From Sipunculus nudus (taxonomy: Eukaryota > Annelida > Sipuncula > Golfingiida > Sipunculidae), in assembly GCA_026874595.1 (NCBI GenBank), contig CM049306.1, forward strand, positions 57,852,019 through 57,916,018: 64,000 nt of DNA, in the 5' to 3' direction. Below the pieces are notes generated by a model. It had not been told where the DNA came from, did no database searches, and saw only the letters and a list, made by a program, of their open reading frames with translations. Below, in pieces: positions 12,241 to 24,344 of the stretch. A program made the position numbers and the translations under genes. Position 1 is the first letter of the stretch. Every line of letters begins with the position of its first letter.

Positions 12241-13277
12241 TGTCTCATAGGATGGTTTTTGCATGAATGGCTGTCCCCATTCTTTAATGGTCACATTTTA
12301 AGAATACTCGTAACACCAACAAACCAATCAGCAATAGTTATTTGTATTGCCTATGACCTTCATTTTCATAGGTTGAATTGAAATATTGGAAAAAGAACTG
12401 TTTTCTCGGTTACTGGATTAAATAAATTTCTCAAACATTTTTAATGCATGTTTTGGGTTTCATTTTATTAAATAAAATTACACCTCCTTTCTTTACTGTT
12501 ACTTACTTTTCTGGTACATTACTGCCGCTTTACAAAACAAATATTATTAAACTTCAATGGGTGTAGACCATGGAACGGATTTCTCAAGGCATCCGGTTTT
12601 TGGTCTCTGGTTAATAATAAGTCTTTTTTTATATACAAAAAAGACTATGATAAGCACGCCTGTCCTCTCACAATAACTCCTTTTTCATGAGGATAAGAGA
12701 TCCACGAACGTAAACACGGCACCAGGGCTTATTGATAAAGAAGATAATCAAGGCGTCAATTAGCTGGTGTGGCGGGGCTGTCAGTGATACAAAACGGACC
12801 GCCCCAGTCTTCAAAAGGAAAAAATTACCACATACACCCGAACGTGTTGACTAAAGGGCGAGACGGTACCACAAAGTACAACGCCTCACCTCAGACAGCA
12901 GGCGAGCAACGCCCGTCCATACGCCCCCGATCCATACTTGAAGCTGCCACGTGGTATATAACGCGCCATCAGCAGTGATAGGCTCTTATCTTTGCGCTAC
13001 ATCAGAAATCCAGATCCCTTTTCTCAGTAGCGTTAACAATAATGTTGTTGCACTAAGTGATAAGAGCCGATTAGCCTTTATTCCGGCAGCCACGGCCAAT
13101 TAAAACGGCTTTGCCGCCAGTGTCCACAGTGAAGGGAATAACTCATGACTAACCGCAAACACCTTTTAACTTTAAACGCTGCTCAGGTGAATACAAATAC
13201 TGGTGTGAATAAAGCTTTGATGTATATGGCATCTATAATGATAAGACTTATACCATGAAAACTTGGGTGACTGGACT

Positions 13278-13412
13278 TCAGGAAAAACACCCATGAAATA
13301 ATACCAGGGCTAAGTTAAGGAAGATAAGCAGATGGAACATTTGCTGGAACAGACACCATCTCCGGTTCTGAATGACCCGGGCTGGACCCCCAAGCTGTTG
13401 AAGCGATTCTAC
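13278..13412 (-). CDS. weak candidate second exon for the signal-peptide gene
   Basis: On the minus strand an acceptor TTCGAGCTCACAG is followed by a phase-0 frame of 44 codons (VESLQQLGGPARV, then a dibasic RR) ending at a stop at 13278. Its phase matches the donor of the exon at 14052-14138, which lies upstream on the same strand. If joined, the product would be a short secreted precursor of about 73 residues. The hydrophobic C-terminal half (residues about 22-40 of this exon) is unusual for that, so confidence is low. Confidence 0.18.
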   Translation of the reverse strand, partial: VESLQQLGGPARVIQNRRWCLFQQMFHLLIFLNLALVLFHGCFS

Positions 13413-13625
13413 CTGTGAGCTCGAAGGCAAATGGCTACTTAGATTTTCTCCGCAAGTTAAAGAAAAGTGATTTTCTCTATACATGATATTAATTCTTTAT
13501 AAAAATTTTGTCCCAATCTTAAAGGAATAAAAGAAATAAAAATGAAAAGATGGGGGTGCCGGTCCTTAAATCGTAGTTAAACACAACTGACTGGTCCTTG
13601 AATGTTAAATATGTAACTGATTGAA

Positions 13626-13714
13626 AGAGTATGGGAAACGAAAGAAAGAAAGAATTAAGGAAAAAAGAATGAATAAATTAAAATTAGAAAGGGAAAGGCT
13701 AAAAAATAGTGGGG

Positions 13715-13767
<53 letters not shown>

Positions 13768-13876
13768 GGAGGGAGAGAGGGAGGCAGAGAGAGTATATGT
13801 GCATGAAAAAGGAAAACGAAAAGATACTGAAAAGATTAAGGAAAGAAAGAATGAATTGGAAAGGAATAGAGAAGGA

Positions 13877-13912
<36 letters not shown>

Positions 13913-13920
13913 GAACGTTC
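13626..13920 (+). repeat. polypurine tract with (GA)n and (GAAA)n
   Basis: About 300 bases are almost entirely A and G on the plus strand. They contain (GA)23 at 13719-13764, GGGA/GAGG variants to 13793 and (GAAA)n at 13873-13911. Only short interruptions such as TATATGTGCATG occur. The mirror-like polypurine sequence could form triplex (H-DNA). Open frames across it are artefacts of composition. Confidence 0.92.
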
Positions 13921-14051
13921 AATGATAGTATAGATATACCATCTTAATGTTATCAACATATGATATGTATGGCACATTTAACAAGCAGCTGTCATGCAGT
14001 CTCCTAAATTGTTGAAAAAATTAACTGAAATTAATCAGTTGATAAACTTAC

Positions 14052-14138
14052 CGTGTCGTCGATAATTAAGGACTTGCTTGATATGTGTCCAAGAAGGCAA
14101 GTAAAGATGGACAGGAAAAGAGCGAAGCGTATATCCAT
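14052..14138 (-). CDS. first coding exon with signal peptide, secreted protein of unknown family
   Basis: The minus strand has an ATG at 14138 in a near-ideal Kozak context (ATCACCATGG). It encodes a textbook signal peptide: short charged start MDIRF, hydrophobic core ALFLSIFTCLLG, then a polar region HISSKS that could hold the cleavage site. After 29 codons the frame meets a perfect GTAAGT donor (intron begins at 14051), in phase 0. Start context, signal peptide and donor together make this one of the best exons in the window. The mature protein lies in downstream exons that are not securely identified (13278-13412 is a weak option). An overlapping frame upstream to about 14360 is probably untranslated leader. 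Confidence 0.55.
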
Positions 14139-14699
14139 GGTGATACAATGTCCGTATCCAGGTAAGGGAGGTGGAGAGCTGTCGCTAAGCTCCTTTCAGC
14201 GGCTGAAGTGATGTTCGCAGGTCCGCCACAGCCGAAACCGAGAGCACCGTTCAGTGAGCGGGAAGAGACAGAGAAAGGGGTAACGCAGCGCAGACACAGA
14301 GTTATGTCACTAGGTCCGCCGACTATAAAAGAACTCTTGTTCAGACAAAGGTTCTCATTGGGCAATCGTACCCATATGTGATGAAACTTTAGAGCGAGGG
14401 CTACTCATTTTTTGTACACTCTTGAGGAGATGAACTCGCCTACACTTGATGAGTGATAGTGGGCAGCAGCACCACAGGGTTATACAGTCAGCTAGCCACC
14501 CTGGATCAGGGCGTATATTTTTGTGAGATATTTAAGCGGTTCAAAGGATTTAGGGTTCGTTACAATGCAAGCATCACTGTACATTATATCTACTGCTATT
14601 TCTTAACGATGTACGGTTATTTCAGCAGATTCGATGACAGATATATAGAATCTGTACATAGTTGACAACGTGTCGCCCCCGCAACATAGTGTGACTCAC

Positions 14700-14761
14700 G
14701 TTAGCTGGCGATCTCCACGTCGTCTAGGAATGCAATTTTCCAGGAACACCCTACCCTCCAG
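14700..14761 (-). CDS. candidate exon upstream of the signal-peptide exon
   Basis: On the minus strand an acceptor (AATTGTTTCTTCCAG) precedes 62 bases ending at a GTGAGT donor (14699-14694). One frame gives 20 codons (LEGRVFLENCIP, RRRGDRQL) plus two bases. It lies 560 bases upstream of the signal-peptide ATG on the same strand, so if real it is more likely a 5' untranslated exon of that gene or the end of a neighbouring gene. Confidence 0.27.
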
Positions 14762-15186
14762 CTGGAAGAAACAATTTCTTACTGGTTATCAACACTGTGA
14801 TACGCCTGACTATTTTACCTTTATAAAACTGAAATAGTATGTACTACATGCAGTAGCGCGTTAACATTAATGCACTGAGTGTAGGTCGTAATTGCTGAAG
14901 TATGAGGTATCGTTTTCGGTAACATTAACCGTAGCACTATTTATATATAACATACAAAATCTATTGTCACTGCAGATACGTTGAAAGTAGGGATATTCCT
15001 CCCGGAATCTTTGACCTGTGATTAAGATCATCGGCTGATCGGTAATGTAATGTATGTTTTAAAAGCAAAGGAAACATGATCATGACACTGACAGGGCACT
15101 GAACAAGGAAAATTGAAATTTTTATTACAAACACAGTCGTGAACGATGTTACTAATACGATACACAATATTACAAAAAGAAATCCT

Positions 15187-17935
15187 TACTATTGACACGG
15201 TATACTAAGCAGGTTCCTATGTAATTCTGATAACTGCATGACAAGGTAAACAGACAAGTTCAGGTGTAGTTCCGATTACTGACAAGGTATCCTGAATAGG
15301 TTCTGGTGTTATTCTGATTATCAACACAGTACTGAACAGGTAAAGGTGTTATACTGATTACTGATACAGTACATGTACTTAGCAAGTTCAAGTGTGATTT
15401 TGTTTACTTACACGGTACTAAACATGCAGGTACAGTTGTAATTCTGATTACTGATACAGTCCTTAACAGGTTCAAGTGTAATTCGGAATACTGACAGGGT
15501 ATATTGAACAGGCACAGTTATAATTCTGATTACTTACAAGGTATACTGAGCAGGTTCAGCTGTAATCCTGATTACTGACAAGGTATTCTGAGCAGGTTCA
15601 AATGTAACTCTGATTACTGACAAGGTATACACAGCAGTTTCTAGTGTAATTTCGATTATCAACATGGTACTGAACAGGTACAGTTATAATTCTGATTATT
15701 TTCAAGGTGTACTGAACAGGTTCTAGTGTAATTTCGATTATCAACATGGCACTGAACAGGTACAGTTATAATTCTGATTACTTTCAAGGTATACTGAGCA
15801 GGTTCAGTTGTAATTCTGATTAAGGACACGGTATACTGAACAAGTTCAAGTGTAATTCTGATTATTGACACGGTATACTGAACAGGTTCAAGTGTAATTC
15901 TGATTATTGACACGGTACTGAACAGGTTCAAGTGAATTTCTGATTATTGACACGGTATACTACTGAGGAACATGTATATATTCTAACTACGGACACGGTA
16001 TACTGAACAGGTCTAAGTGAAATTCTGATTACTGAAAAGGTTTACTGAGCAGGAAGAGTTATAACTCTGATTACTGATAAGGTTTTCTGAACAAGTCTTA
16101 GTGTAATTCATATTATCAACACGGTACTGACAAGGTACAGTTATAATTCTGATTACTTACAATTAAGGTATACTGAGCAGGTTCAAGTGTAATTCTGATT
16201 ATTGACACGGCATACTGAACAGGCTCAAGTGTAATTCTGATTATCGGCACGGTACTGAACAGGTCTAAGTGTAATTCTGATTACTGAAAAGGTATACTGA
16301 ACAGGTACAGTTATAATTCTGATTCCTTTCAAGGTGTACTGAACAGGTTCTAGTGTAATTTTGATTATCAACATGGCACTGAACAGGCACAGTTATAATT
16401 CTGATTACTTACAAGGTATACTGAGCAGGTTCAGCTGTAATTCTGATTATGGACACGGTATACTGAACAGGTTCAAGTGTAATTCTGATTATCGGCACGG
16501 TACTGAACAGGTTCAAGTGTAATTTTGATTATTTACACGGTTTACTGAACGGGTTTAAGTGTATTTCTGATTATTGACACGGTATACTACTGAGGACCAT
16601 GTATATATTCTAACTACGGACACGGTATACTGAACAGGTCTAAGTGTAATTCTGATTACTGAAAAAGTATACTGAGCAGGTAGAGTTATAATTCTGATTA
16701 CTGATAAGGTTTTCTGAACAAGTCTTAGTGTAATTTATATTATCAACACGGTACTGACCAGGTACAGTTATAATTCTGATTACTTACAAGGTATACTAAG
16801 CAGGTTCAAGTGTAATTCTGATTATTGACACGGTATACTGAACAAGTTCAAGTGTATTTCTGATTATTGACACGGTATACTACTGAGGAACATGTATATA
16901 TTCTAACTACGGACACGAGATACTGAACAGGTCTAAGTGTAATTCTGATTACTGAAAAGGTATAATGAGCAGGTACAAATGTTACTTAGATCATTAAAAC
17001 ATTACTGGGCAGGTCTAAGTGAAATACTGATAATTGACAAGTTATTCTTAGCAGGTTCAAGCGTAATTCTGATTGCTGACACGGTAATAAACAGGTACAG
17101 TTGTAATTCTGAATACTGATACAGCACTTAACAGGATTAAGTGTTATTCGGAATACTGACAAGGTATACTGAACAGGTAAAAGTGTAATTCTGATTATCG
17201 ACACGGTACTGAACAAAAATAGTTGTAATTCTGATTACTGACAAGGTATACTGAGTAGATTCAGTTGTAATGCTGCTTACTGACACGGTACTGAGCAGGT
17301 GTATTCTAAGTGTTATTTTGTTTATCGGCACGATACTGAACAGGTTCAAGTGTAATTCTGATTAGATATGGTTTTCGGAGCAGGTTCAGGTGTAATTCTG
17401 ATTACTGACACGGTACTGAGCAGGTTCAGGTGAAATTCTGATTACTGACACGGTACTGAGCAGGTTCAGGTGAAATTCTGATTATTGACAAGGTATACTG
17501 AGCAGGTTAAGGTGTATAATTATGATTGCTGACACGGTACTGAACAGGTCAAAGTGTAATTCTAATAACTGATAAGGTATTCTGAGCAGGTTCAGATGTA
17601 ACTCGGATAACCGACAAGGTATACTGAGCAGGTACAAATATTATTCAGATCATTAACACATTACTTGGCAGGTCTAAGTGTAATTATGATTATTGACAAG
17701 GTATTCTGAGCAGGTTCAGTTGTAATTCTGATTACTGACACGGTATTGAGCAGGTATATAAACAAAAAAAATCACACATTCTCAGCAGGTCCATCTGTAA
17801 TTCTATATATAAGTACTGACATGGCACTGAGCAGGTTCAAATGTAATTCTTATTACGGACGTAGTCCCACTTTGTAGTTCTGAATACTGACACGGTCTAA
17901 TTACTCGCAAGGTACTTAGCAGGTCTAATATAAAT
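15187..17935. repeat. large minisatellite, 40/42-bp unit with higher-order repeats
   Basis: About 65 tandem copies of a unit that reads roughly TTCAAGTGTAATTCTGATTA followed by TTGACACGGTATACTGAACAGG. Units alternate between 42 bp (GGTATACTG) and 40 bp (GGTACTG). Variants replace TTCAAGTGT with TACAGTTAT or TCTAAGTGT. A distinctive variant containing CTACTGAGGAMCATGTATA recurs at about 15961, 16588 and 16881, and the neighbouring units repeat in the same order. This shows larger blocks of about 627 and 293 bp were duplicated. The array decays towards both edges. Long frames across it are in-phase artefacts of the 42-bp unit. Confidence 0.95.
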
Positions 17936-17992
17936 ACCGAGTTTATGTCTTAGTCTGCGTACATTTTAATGAACGAATGGTAATTCCTTTAC

Positions 17993-19090
17993 AGAACAGT
18001 TCTTATAAAACCTCTGTGACGGATATATGGTATCTTTTATATCTACAAGCTGTTAGTAAACACAGCGATGCTTACACACGGAATATAACATGTAACCCAA
18101 GGTGTTAGGTTACGTATGTGCGGAAGTTGGAAAGGTCATTAATAGCAAAATGACCTTCGAAAAACTCTGGTTCTACTGACTTGCCGCTAGATGTCATTGT
18201 TGAAGATTTGGATTATTTTGTCAGGATCCACACATGTTGTAAATACGTGGATATAAACAAAACAAATAGCCTGTGTGCGGTGGGATTACCGTTTTCTGGC
18301 CTATATTTATAAAAGTTTCACGGGATTTTTTTTTCAGTTTACAGACGTAAAATATCGGAAAACCCCCTTCAATTATGTCTTTGCATCCTATTTCCTTTTT
18401 ATTAAGTTTCGTATGGACACGCGATAAGCACCTTGTTAGTCATAGATTTCACTCACTGTAGGCCTATCGTGAAGATGTTACAATGAGATTTAGTCATTTA
18501 TTCAGCCGGGTCATTCGCACGCGCTCTTCTCATTAATGTGTCCGCATGAAACATTTGCCGGCTCATGAAGTGCTAGTTTACCATATGAAGTTCCAGCTAA
18601 GCAGCTCAGCGGTAATAAAAAAATAAGCAATAACCAGAAAAAGATCTTCCTCCAAATCGGGACATTTGCTTTTGGTGCCTATTACATTCAACTAGATTGA
18701 AGTGTTACTGGGAAAATGATAATATTAACAAACCCTACGCGATGGAAATATTAGATTCTGGTCCGGTAGGGGGATACCTAATTTCTTTTGGGTTAGCTTT
18801 AAAAGCCACAGTTCAATTCTGCAGCGTCCCGTCCCTTAAAGCCAACTATTCACCTGCTGTTTCTTTCGTATTTATATAATTTCAGGCTAATTCTGGCTAA
18901 GAATAGTTCTTATAATGCCTCTGTGACGGATGTTATAGCTTGTTTATCTACTAGCTGTTAGTAAACTCAACAATGTTTACAAATGAAAAAAAAACATGGA
19001 ACCTACAAGGTTTTTTTTTGCATACTTTTATGGAGGTTCAAGGGGTTATCTTTGGTATATAAACGTAAAATATCGGAATCGGCCCCTTTG
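17993..19090. repeat. direct duplication, two diverged copies
   Basis: Copy one (17993-18375) and copy two (18900-19090) share AGTTCTTATAA, CTCTGTGACGGAT, AGCTGTTAGTAAAC and GTAAAATATCGGAA in the same order. Offsets fall from 907 to 718 bases, so copy two lacks about 190 bases. The copies begin just beyond the minisatellite edge. Confidence 0.75.
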
Positions 19091-19489
19091 AAGATTAGAA
19101 ACCCTCAATGAACGACCAAATCTACATGATAAATACGTCATAAACTTATTTTTTTATATTTTTACTATATTTTTAACGAAGGAAGATTAACGAGAACACA
19201 AAACAACGAGACTCTGTTCGACAACCTGTTGGCGAAACATGATTTTACATACAGGTTGAAGTATTTGGACTTGCAAGGTCTGATCTATATCGCAATATGT
19301 GGATAACACCAATATGTAAAGAGTGTAAGATGAGCGCATAACCAATCCCACGCTCAGCTCCAGGTGATGATAACAATCTCAAGTCAAGCCGGTTTACCGA
19401 TGAGGTTGCTTGTTAAAGGTTCATAATGATCACGTGACATTAGTTTCCTCATGTTTTTCCTCACTCCTGTTATTAATTGTTATGTTTGT

Positions 19490-19503
19490 GTTGCCAGGGC
19501 AAC
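19490..19503. promoter_or_regulatory. perfect RFX X-box palindrome
   Basis: GTTGCCAGGGCAAC matches the RFX consensus GTTGCC-NN-GGCAAC exactly. X-boxes mark promoters of ciliary genes in animals. A TATAAAAG lies 26 bases downstream (19529-19536), but no coding exon was identified next to it. Confidence 0.4.
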
Positions 19504-19599
19504 AGGTACTGAGAAACTTGAGTGTCAATATAAAAGTACAATACAATGACGGTTAGGGAATAACTGTGTAAGTCAAACAAAGAAAGTCCGGCTTGGTGC

Positions 19600-21399
19600 G
19601 TCACGAAGCTTAAAGAGACAATTGCTATATTGCAGAAAGAAGAAGAGGTTCTGTCTGAACCGAACTAGGCACCGCCGTACAACCAAGGAACGCCAAGAAT
19701 TCTGAACATATTGTCTGCCGGAAGAATATTGTCAGGCTCTCATAATTCGTGCTCCTTAAATCACATAACTTGGACGCAGAGACCTTAATTACTATTCAAG
19801 CTTACATACAGCCTCATATAACATTGGCCAATTGCATTATGTTATATAGCTGAGGATTAATTGGTCATGGGTCAACTTTTAGTTGTTTTGTTTTTATTAT
19901 ACGTACAGAAGTTGAGGATTTTATACCTTATTCTGTTGGATAGCAGTTATAAAATGTACTTAGAAAAACTTATTTTTAAAATTATGATTAATATATAATA
20001 ATTAAAATAGTAATTGTATGTACTACTAGGAGTATTTCATCATTAAACAGATTTCTAAGTGTAAATTTGTAAGTTAAGTTGGAAATGCATGTATAATAAA
20101 AGAGGATATGGGTGCCCGTGCATTGAAGCCTGGTTTGATTTGACCTTGATATTAAATGAAAAACCATCTGTGATCAGATATTATATGATCACAATATTAC
20201 TCCATCATTTGTCTCTCCTACCCTGAGGTAGTCAGGAAGAAGTACATGTACTCTGTTACTCGTTTTACGGTCGTAGCGATAAGTACTGACATTAAATGTA
20301 AAAACCATCTTAATCAGAATCTGGATTATTGCAATCCCGATATACGAGTACGATAAGTTTGTTCAGTTCTTTAAAACCTTTAAACAGTCGGAAATATAGA
20401 GTCATTATCGGCAGAAGTAATGGCGAGGTCAGTGTTTGGGGTGTGTGGGTTAAGCCCCCTCTCCTCTCCAGCGAGAACGCTACATTCCATACTGATAGCC
20501 TGAGGAACGGTTTCACCTAATTTCACGGAAATATAGCTATAATTCACACAATATGTGCGAAAGTGCTGAAAAAGTGGAATTCCTTCCTAGCCTATAGTTA
20601 TTATAATAAACTGACTGTTTGGTAAAAAACAATAGTGCTTGTAATAAAACACGGCAAATATGTGTCAAATCTCGTTAAATCTGATAAACAAAAATACCAG
20701 TAAAAATGCACTCTTGGGATAATTATGTCATTTATAAAAGTATTTATGTTGTGCGTTACTAATCGGATCTTTATGTTAAGGTTGTACCATTCACACACAG
20801 GTACAACAATTCAAAATAAGGACTTGGTATGAGCAAAGAAATAGTAGGCCATACTAGATTTATGCAAATTAAAAACTGTTTCCCCACATGGTATTTTGAT
20901 AGAAATTAATCAGTGCATCGTATGGTATTTATTAAATAATTCGATAATTTGTGAATTATAAATTATAAATTCTGTTACACTTTGGGATTTGACCACTTTC
21001 AACCATAAAAATGACTGGACCAGAATTTGACCTCCACTGCTATTGGGATATGTCCGCAACTGAGAAATGTCTGTAAGCAGAGTTTTCCCTATACTCGTAC
21101 ATGTATGTATATTGTTTATAATATGCAAGGAAGCGTGGCCTTAATGTAGCCTAAAATAAGCAGCTTGTACTCATTTTATAGTATCTTGATATATCAACTG
21201 CTAAACGATGGAAACTATAGAAATATGCTTTCTCAGGAATGCAGGCCTCCGCAATGTAGGCGGTCCTTAATATGGGATTATCCGCATTACGTGTTTTCAT
21301 TCACTTATTGACCCCACATGCCCAGGTTCTTTGGTGCATAAGGTCAACCAACTAGTGTTTGCATTCACTATTTCGGCCCATATCTCCATGTTAAATCGT
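19600..21399. other. no gene recognised
   Basis: AT-rich sequence with several short open frames on both strands but none with convincing splice context or product. Confidence 0.35.
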
Positions 21400-21524
21400 G
21401 TATATGTGACTCCACATTTGTGATTTTTCCTGGAAGTCCTTCCTGGATCGGGATTTGAACCGCACCCACTACGAAATATAATCGATTCTTCATTGGTCCA
21501 TTCCCGCGAGGGAATTGCGTGAGA
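21400..21524 (-). repeat. possible tRNA-derived SINE remnant
   Basis: The minus strand carries a perfect RNA polymerase III B box, GGTTCAAATCC (21451-21461), followed by CGATCC. No clear A box or cloverleaf can be drawn, so this is a possible SINE head rather than a tRNA gene. Confidence 0.3.
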
Positions 21525-21572
21525 TACACACACACACACACAGACACCACACACACACACACACACACACAC
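21525..21572. repeat. (CA)n microsatellite
   Basis: About 23 CA units with one interruption (GACACC near 21543). Confidence 0.95.
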
Positions 21573-22693
21573 GAATGGGAATGAACGCATACCCTCCGCC
21601 AACAAATGCATTTGGATAACATGTCTGTTAATCTTAATGGACTGATGACGCTCTGTGAAGCAGTCTTCATATGTGTTCGATTAACATGTGTCTGTTCAGA
21701 ATTCTAGCTCCTGGGGCGATAAAGCCAGCATTTAAAAAAAACATGGAGCACAGCATGGCATCTTGCTTGTGTTGTTAATTTACTGATGTATGTGGAGCAG
21801 GCCCGGAGGTGATTTGCGAGCCGTGTCCGTCCGTGTGTGTGGTGGCATGCCCGGCTGTTTAGTCCTGTCAGATAAACTCAGTTTACAGTATACGTGAATT
21901 TATCAGTATTCACATTACATCCGTATTCACTGAATACACAACTGAATAGTTTTACTACTACTTAATCCACGTTATGTTTTCACTTAAGTGGCAGACTACA
22001 CCCTTCTGATCCGAGTCTCGGTCCGCACTGTGGGTAATCTATACACCTGGGGGTAATTTTCAGACCGACGTGTCTGATAAGGTACTGTGGTTGCCTTTTT
22101 ATTCGCGAGTTTCTCATAATCGCGATATTCCTAAAAGTAAATTATCACAAAAATAAATCCTTCGTAATTTAAGCTGGTGACACATACCAGCGGTTATCGC
22201 ATCCGATTAACTCATCCGGTCATCGCACCCGTCTAAACAATATTGGGCTTAACAATTTCATGCAGTTAAAAATGAATCATGCCACCGGCAAAGATTATCA
22301 GCTGCGTTCATCGGATCTATTGATCGCAGATTTTGAACACTGCTCGATTTTGCGATGAACGCTTCCCGTAAACGCAGGGGGGGGGGGGGGGGGATTCCAT
22401 TTTATGATGTAAAATGTGAGAAGCCCTCGTTTCCATTCCCAAATTATGAGTTTGAAAGTTTATTGGAAGGGGATTACTATAAGGAAGCATCCCCCTGTAT
22501 ATAGTAGCAAGCAACTTACTTTATCAACGAAAAATTGCAACAAAGCCTTTGATGCAATAAAGAGTGACATTTAAAGTGGATACAAAATTCAGCGTGAAGC
22601 AACGGCGCCAGGACAATTATAGGGGAGACGGGGGTCCTATCCCAAATAAATTTAATTAAAAACGTAATTATTTGTTTTTTTTTTTTTTTTTAC

Positions 22694-22869
22694 TGAAGTA
22701 TCATATAAGTTTACAGGCATAAATCTTGATCTGAAAGGACGAAACGACGTATCAACACCTGTTTGACGATAAACGCTGGTATGTATCACCGGCTTTGGAG
22801 ATCCCATCGGTGAAGGCATGTCGAAAGAACAGGCTGCTGTTATAAATGATGTCAAATCTGCCAAATTAT
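22694..22869 (-). CDS. candidate internal exon, function unknown
   Basis: On the minus strand a strong acceptor (TTTCATTACTTTCAG) is followed by two bases completing a codon and 58 open codons. It ends at a GTAAAA donor beside a poly-A run (poly-T on plus). The product looks like ordinary protein: NLADLTSFITAACSF, a proline-rich MPSPMGSPKP segment, then RPFRSRFMPVNLY. No family is recognised. The oligo-A after the donor could instead mean a retrocopied fragment. A second open segment on the same strand at about 22384-22494 does not match in phase. Confidence 0.38.
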
Positions 22870-23269
22870 CTGAAAGTAATGAAATGTAATTTCAACTCAT
22901 TCGATTTTCATTTGATTTGGCGTGCAGTCGTAATACTTTTGTGCACATGTTATCTAATATAATTAGTTCAAATAATAATGGTCATGCTCTGCATGTGTGG
23001 AGAATGATCTTTGATCAAGGCGTCGAAATGGAACCCTCCCGAAACAATGAAATTTAAAAATCACGAAATTTTCACCTAGTTAATATGAAGCCAACCACAG
23101 TACTTGAGACCAGTGAAATGTGAAAGGTTAACACCCTTTTTGATGATTTAAAAAAAATGCTTTACAGAAATCAGTAACACACATGCGCAGCTCCTGTTAA
23201 TGATAACAGAGAGACATACTAAAAGTATATACAGAAGGAATGCTAGACTGAAGTATTGTTTCTTCGGCG

Positions 23270-23840
23270 GAAGGTTAACACAGGTGGAACAAAAGGACCG
23301 CAAAAGCGTATTTCACGCCAGTCGTATGACCTCTGACCTCATTAGTTAATGCCCATATATCGCTGAGATTTGAGGTGGGAAGAAAAGAAACACATATTTA
23401 TAGTAAGTTTCCTGGAAATCCATTAAATTTTTCGCATATCATAATGGCAAAAATGTCTGGTGACCCTGACCTCATTTAATGTGCGTGGATTTTGTCGGGA
23501 ATCGAGATATTATATAGTTTGATATTTCTGTTGAGTTTAATTAAAATCCATCATACTCTTGGTAAGTTATCGCGGCGACACAAAATAGAAGCCTGGTGAC
23601 CTTTGAACTTTTTAAAAGAGTAGTCTTTCCGATAATCTAAATTGGCCGAGATAACTGTTGGTTAATAGTTAAAGTGAGTTTTGTGAAAATCAATCAAATC
23701 AATGATGAGTTATCGCGGCGGCACAACAGGTTAACGGATGGACAGGCGTACGGTCCGACGGGAGTATACGGACGGACGCCGTCCGTATACCATAATACGA
23801 CTCGTCTTATGGACGGGCGTATAAACCGTGTGGCTACTGC
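23270..23840 (-). mobile_element. module-type interspersed repeat
   Basis: Three degenerate modules, spaced 132 and 136 bases, each begin TGACC-CTGACCTCATT or similar and contain AATCCATNAAA and TTATCGCGGCG. The right end has a tract built on GGACGG/CCGTCC with complementary segments around 23752-23835 (for example GTATACGGACGG and CCGTCCGTATAC), so the element probably reads on the minus strand. The arrangement of terminal hairpin, GTCCGTCC tract and internal modules resembles the elements at 31500 and 59706. Confidence 0.55.
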
Positions 23841-24344
23841 CTTCAAATAGACCCCGTATTTGACATGCTTGTGGTCGGAAACACAACTTTTGAATATTTA
23901 TTGAATCAGTTTACAATTACACGAACATTTTGATAGACAACATGTCATTTCATCAAGGATAATTAAATATACAAAACCTTGCTTCCCGAATAAATAATAC
24001 TCCCAACGCTGGGAAGGAAATGAAGTATAAGATTACACAACTCCAGTCAGAAACAATACTCAACAAGAGAATTAAGTTCTGTTATTCTGGAGCGAGACTC
24101 GTTCACAATATTTTCATTACTGGTGATGAAACACTCAAAAATAGATTCCGGTACACCTGTGATTTTAATTTTTATGGGGGGGGGGGGGGTGTAGAAAGTG
24201 TCAGGAACCCTTTAATTTGTCATTCAAATGAAGCTCAGTTTCAGCACTTGTTCTGGAGTGCTTCTGTGTATACGAGTGTCCGAGGTCCCCACATATGTGG
24301 CCCCCACATATTCAATATGAAATCAAACATCACTTGTGTCAGGA

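Noticed and set aside
12891-12990. Minus-strand frame ending at GTGAGG with attractive residues (WQLQVWIGGVWTG)
   Set aside because: An in-frame stop lies just upstream with no acceptor between, and there is no start codon in the frame.
13699-13977. Ser/Leu- or Arg/Glu-rich frames
   Set aside because: Compositional artefacts of the polypurine tract.
15659-17349. Open frames of 70-90 codons on the minus strand
   Set aside because: They are periodic translations of the 42-bp minisatellite unit, which is a multiple of three and so stays in frame.
22384-22494. Minus-strand open segment after ACTATATACAG
   Set aside because: Its phase does not match the exon at 22694-22869, and the frame runs into a C homopolymer.
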